Assembly: GCA_023277325.1 (NCBI GenBank)
Contig: JALRIQ010000257.1
Location: 1 to 5,091 of the forward strand
Reading direction: 5' to 3'
From: Bacteroidia bacterium
GTDB taxonomy: Bacteria > Bacteroidota > Bacteroidia > UBA8524
Length of the DNA: 5,091 nt
Part shown: positions 3,524-5,091 of the stretch, piece by piece
How positions within the stretch are numbered: the stretch's first letter is position 1
How the letters are laid out: the number at the start of each line of letters is the position of its first letter
Notes under the pieces: model-generated
What the model saw: only the letters and a program-made list of their open reading frames with translations
Database searches by the model: none
Told to the model about the DNA's origin: nothing
Program-made: the position numbers and the translations under genes

Positions 3524-5091
3524 TTATCGATTGCCGAACAAATCTCTGTTTGGCTCGCCTTGATTCGGCTGTTGGTAACGGTCGCAATCCACTTCTATCG
3601 TTAATGGTTTGCTCGGTTCTTCAAATGGTCCATCATACAAATCGATGCTTTTATCGGCATATACTTGTTGCATATAATAGGCCCAGATCGGCATCGACAT
3701 TTCTGATCCACTTCCCAATCCCAGGGTTCTAAAGTGAACGGCTCTATGGTCGTTACCTACCCAACCTCCAGAAACCAGATTAGGCGTCACGCCAATAAAC
3801 CATCCATCGGATTGGTTATTCGTGGTACCCGTTTTGGCCGCTATAGGGTTTGTTAGGTTGTACATATAACGGAGACGGGCTGCTGTTCCATAAGTGGCGC
3901 GCTCCATCATTTTAATCATGACATAAGCCGTTTGCTCCGACATGGCCTGTTGGGTTTCTGGCACAGAGGAGTGCACCACCACCCCATTTTTGTCTTCAAT
4001 ACGTTTGATATAAAACGGACGAACAAATACTCCCTTATTCGCATAGGTTCCAAAAGCACCGATCATTTCGTAAACCGATAAACTCATGGTACCCAAACAA
4101 ATAGAAGGGTAGGCCTCCAGAGTTCCTTTGATACCCATTTTACGGGCAAGACTGATCACGTTTTCTGGTCCATTCGGGCCCAATTGTTTCATGAGGTAGG
4201 CTGTAATGCTATTCACTGACAGGGCAAGAGCCTTGCGCAATTGCATGGTGCCACCATATTTATTGTCAGCATTTTTCGGCGACCAGTTTTCATAGTCTTC
4301 AAAAACCACTTGTTCATTCGGGGCTTCGAAACACGGAGAATAGCCATTGTCTACTGCAAGCGTATATACAAAAGGCTTAAAGGTAGATCCAACTTGTCGG
4401 GTGCTATTTAGGTTAACGTGGTCGTATTTAAAATAGCGGTGATTAATACCTCCCACCCAGGCTTTGATTTCACCGGTATGAGGATCAAACGACATGAAAC
4501 CAGTTTGAAGGAAATATTGGTAGTACTTAATGGAATCCAAAGGACTCATCATCGTATCTTTTTCCTGACGTGCGTTGTCCCAGGTGAATACCGACATTTC
4601 TACAGGGGTATTAAATACCTTTTCAATTTCCTTTTCGGAATAGTCGGCCTCTTTCATCGCCACGTAGCGAGGGGATCTTTTCATCGCATCTTCTATGATG
4701 ATGGTATGCTCTCCCCAAGGCTCTTTACCCTTCCAATGAGCAAAAAATTTCTTTTGGTGACTGGTCAAATGTTTTTGAACCGCATTTTCTGCATATTTCT
4801 GCATGCGGCTATCCAGGGTCACATAAATCTTTAAACCGTCCCGGTATAGATCGTAGTTGTTTTCCTTGCACCAGGTATTCAGCTCAAGGCGAAGTTGTTC
4901 TCTGAAATAAGTCGCAATTCCTTCATTATGGTCTTCTTGTTCGAAGAGCAGAGTTGTTTTGATTTCATACAAAGAGTCCTTTTGTGTTTCATCAATAAAG
5001 CCATTACGCTCCATTTGATAGAAAACCACATTACGGCGATCGAGGTTTTTCTCTGAAAGTTCTGAGAATCGGTTTTTATTGCTTCTATCGG
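3524..5091 (-). CDS. Penicillin-binding protein 1A, bifunctional class A PBP (N-terminal part outside window)
   Basis: The frame is open to the right edge, so 521 codons are seen and the true start lies beyond 5091. The visible protein begins with the end of the glycosyltransferase (GT51) region, where ...LDRRNVVFYQMERNGFI is the typical segment just after that domain. A linker region follows, then the penicillin-binding transpeptidase domain. Numbering from the Val codon at 5029, the active-site motifs are S215-T-F-K218 in RQVGSTFKPF (nucleophile Ser215), S271-V-N273 in ALSVNS, and K399-T-G-T402 in AAKTGTTNNQSDGWF. The tail ends in an Asp/Pro/Asn-rich segment. By family, the enzyme polymerises lipid II and cross-links peptidoglycan in the periplasm while anchored by an N-terminal membrane helix. 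That helix and the GT51 catalytic Glu residues are presumably among the roughly 250 missing residues. The GTG at 5029 is an internal valine, not the start. mrcA/ponA would be the usual symbol; I leave it blank because paralogues are common. Confidence 0.95.
   Translation of the reverse strand, partial: DRSNKNRFSELSEKNLDRRNVVFYQMERNGFIDETQKDSLYEIKTTLLFEQEDHNEGIATYFREQLRLELNTWCKENNYDLYRDGLKIYVTLDSRMQKYAENAVQKHLTSHQKKFFAHWKGKEPWGEHTIIIEDAMKRSPRYVAMKEADYSEKEIEKVFNTPVEMSVFTWDNARQEKDTMMSPLDSIKYYQYFLQTGFMSFDPHTGEIKAWVGGINHRYFKYDHVNLNSTRQVGSTFKPFVYTLAVDNGYSPCFEAPNEQVVFEDYENWSPKNADNKYGGTMQLRKALALSVNSITAYLMKQLGPNGPENVISLARKMGIKGTLEAYPSICLGTMSLSVYEMIGAFGTYANKGVFVRPFYIKRIEDKNGVVVHSSVPETQQAMSEQTAYVMIKMMERATYGTAARLRYMYNLTNPIAAKTGTTNNQSDGWFIGVTPNLVSGGWVGNDHRAVHFRTLGLGSGSEMSMPIWAYYMQQVYADKSIDLYDGPFEEPSKPLTIEVDCDRYQQPNQGEPNRDLFGNR

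Noticed and set aside
4418..4834. Open frame of 138 codons on the + strand
   Set aside because: It lies entirely antisense to the conserved PBP1A transpeptidase coding region and its translation resembles no family I know.
5027..5029. GTG at 5029 as the start of the PBP gene
   Set aside because: The frame stays open upstream to the window edge and encodes the family segment ...LDRRN before this Val. The domain architecture also needs an N-terminal membrane helix and GT51 domain, so the GTG is internal.

Overview
The window most likely comes from a member of the Bacteroidota. Three lines of evidence support this. Three sites match the TAnnTTTG -7 box of the phylum's primary sigma factor, two of them with a TTTG element 19-21 bases upstream. 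None of the four visible starts has a clear Shine-Dalgarno sequence. The gene order rpsU - xerC - hpf - tRNA-Thr - tRNA-Tyr is the familiar Bacteroidota order, usually followed by tuf, secE and nusG. I cannot resolve the class from the sequence. Every gene recognised lies on the minus strand, so the window reads right to left.

Right part (3524-5091): the last 521 codons of a class A penicillin-binding protein (PBP1A/mrcA type), with an intact transpeptidase domain. The N-terminal part lies beyond the window. A strong intrinsic terminator follows at about 3369-3405. Middle (2029-3195): a complete single-gene acyl-CoA dehydrogenase with its own probable promoter. Left (1-1736): a translation and ribosome-maintenance cluster of rpsU (bS21), xerC and hpf, probably one transcript from a promoter at 1704-1736. 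It is followed by a tRNA-Thr(UGU)/tRNA-Tyr operon with its own promoter at 179-209. A hairpin at 146-178 sits where the mRNA operon meets the tRNA operon.

No gene here forms an unknown system; all five proteins belong to ordinary housekeeping families. The unexpected part is in the two large intergenic gaps (1685-2028 and 3196-3523). Both hold arrays of degenerate repeats with a strict 7-base period: ten units at 1769-1838, eight at 1973-2028, six on the + strand at 3256-3298 and four in reverse orientation at 3324-3351. The units differ between arrays, but each array keeps some columns fixed while others vary. The array at 3255-3287 also satisfies a canonical G-quadruplex pattern. The array at 1973-2028 ends on the base next to a stop codon and may double as a terminator. 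These heptad arrays deserve a genome-wide look; their function is unknown.
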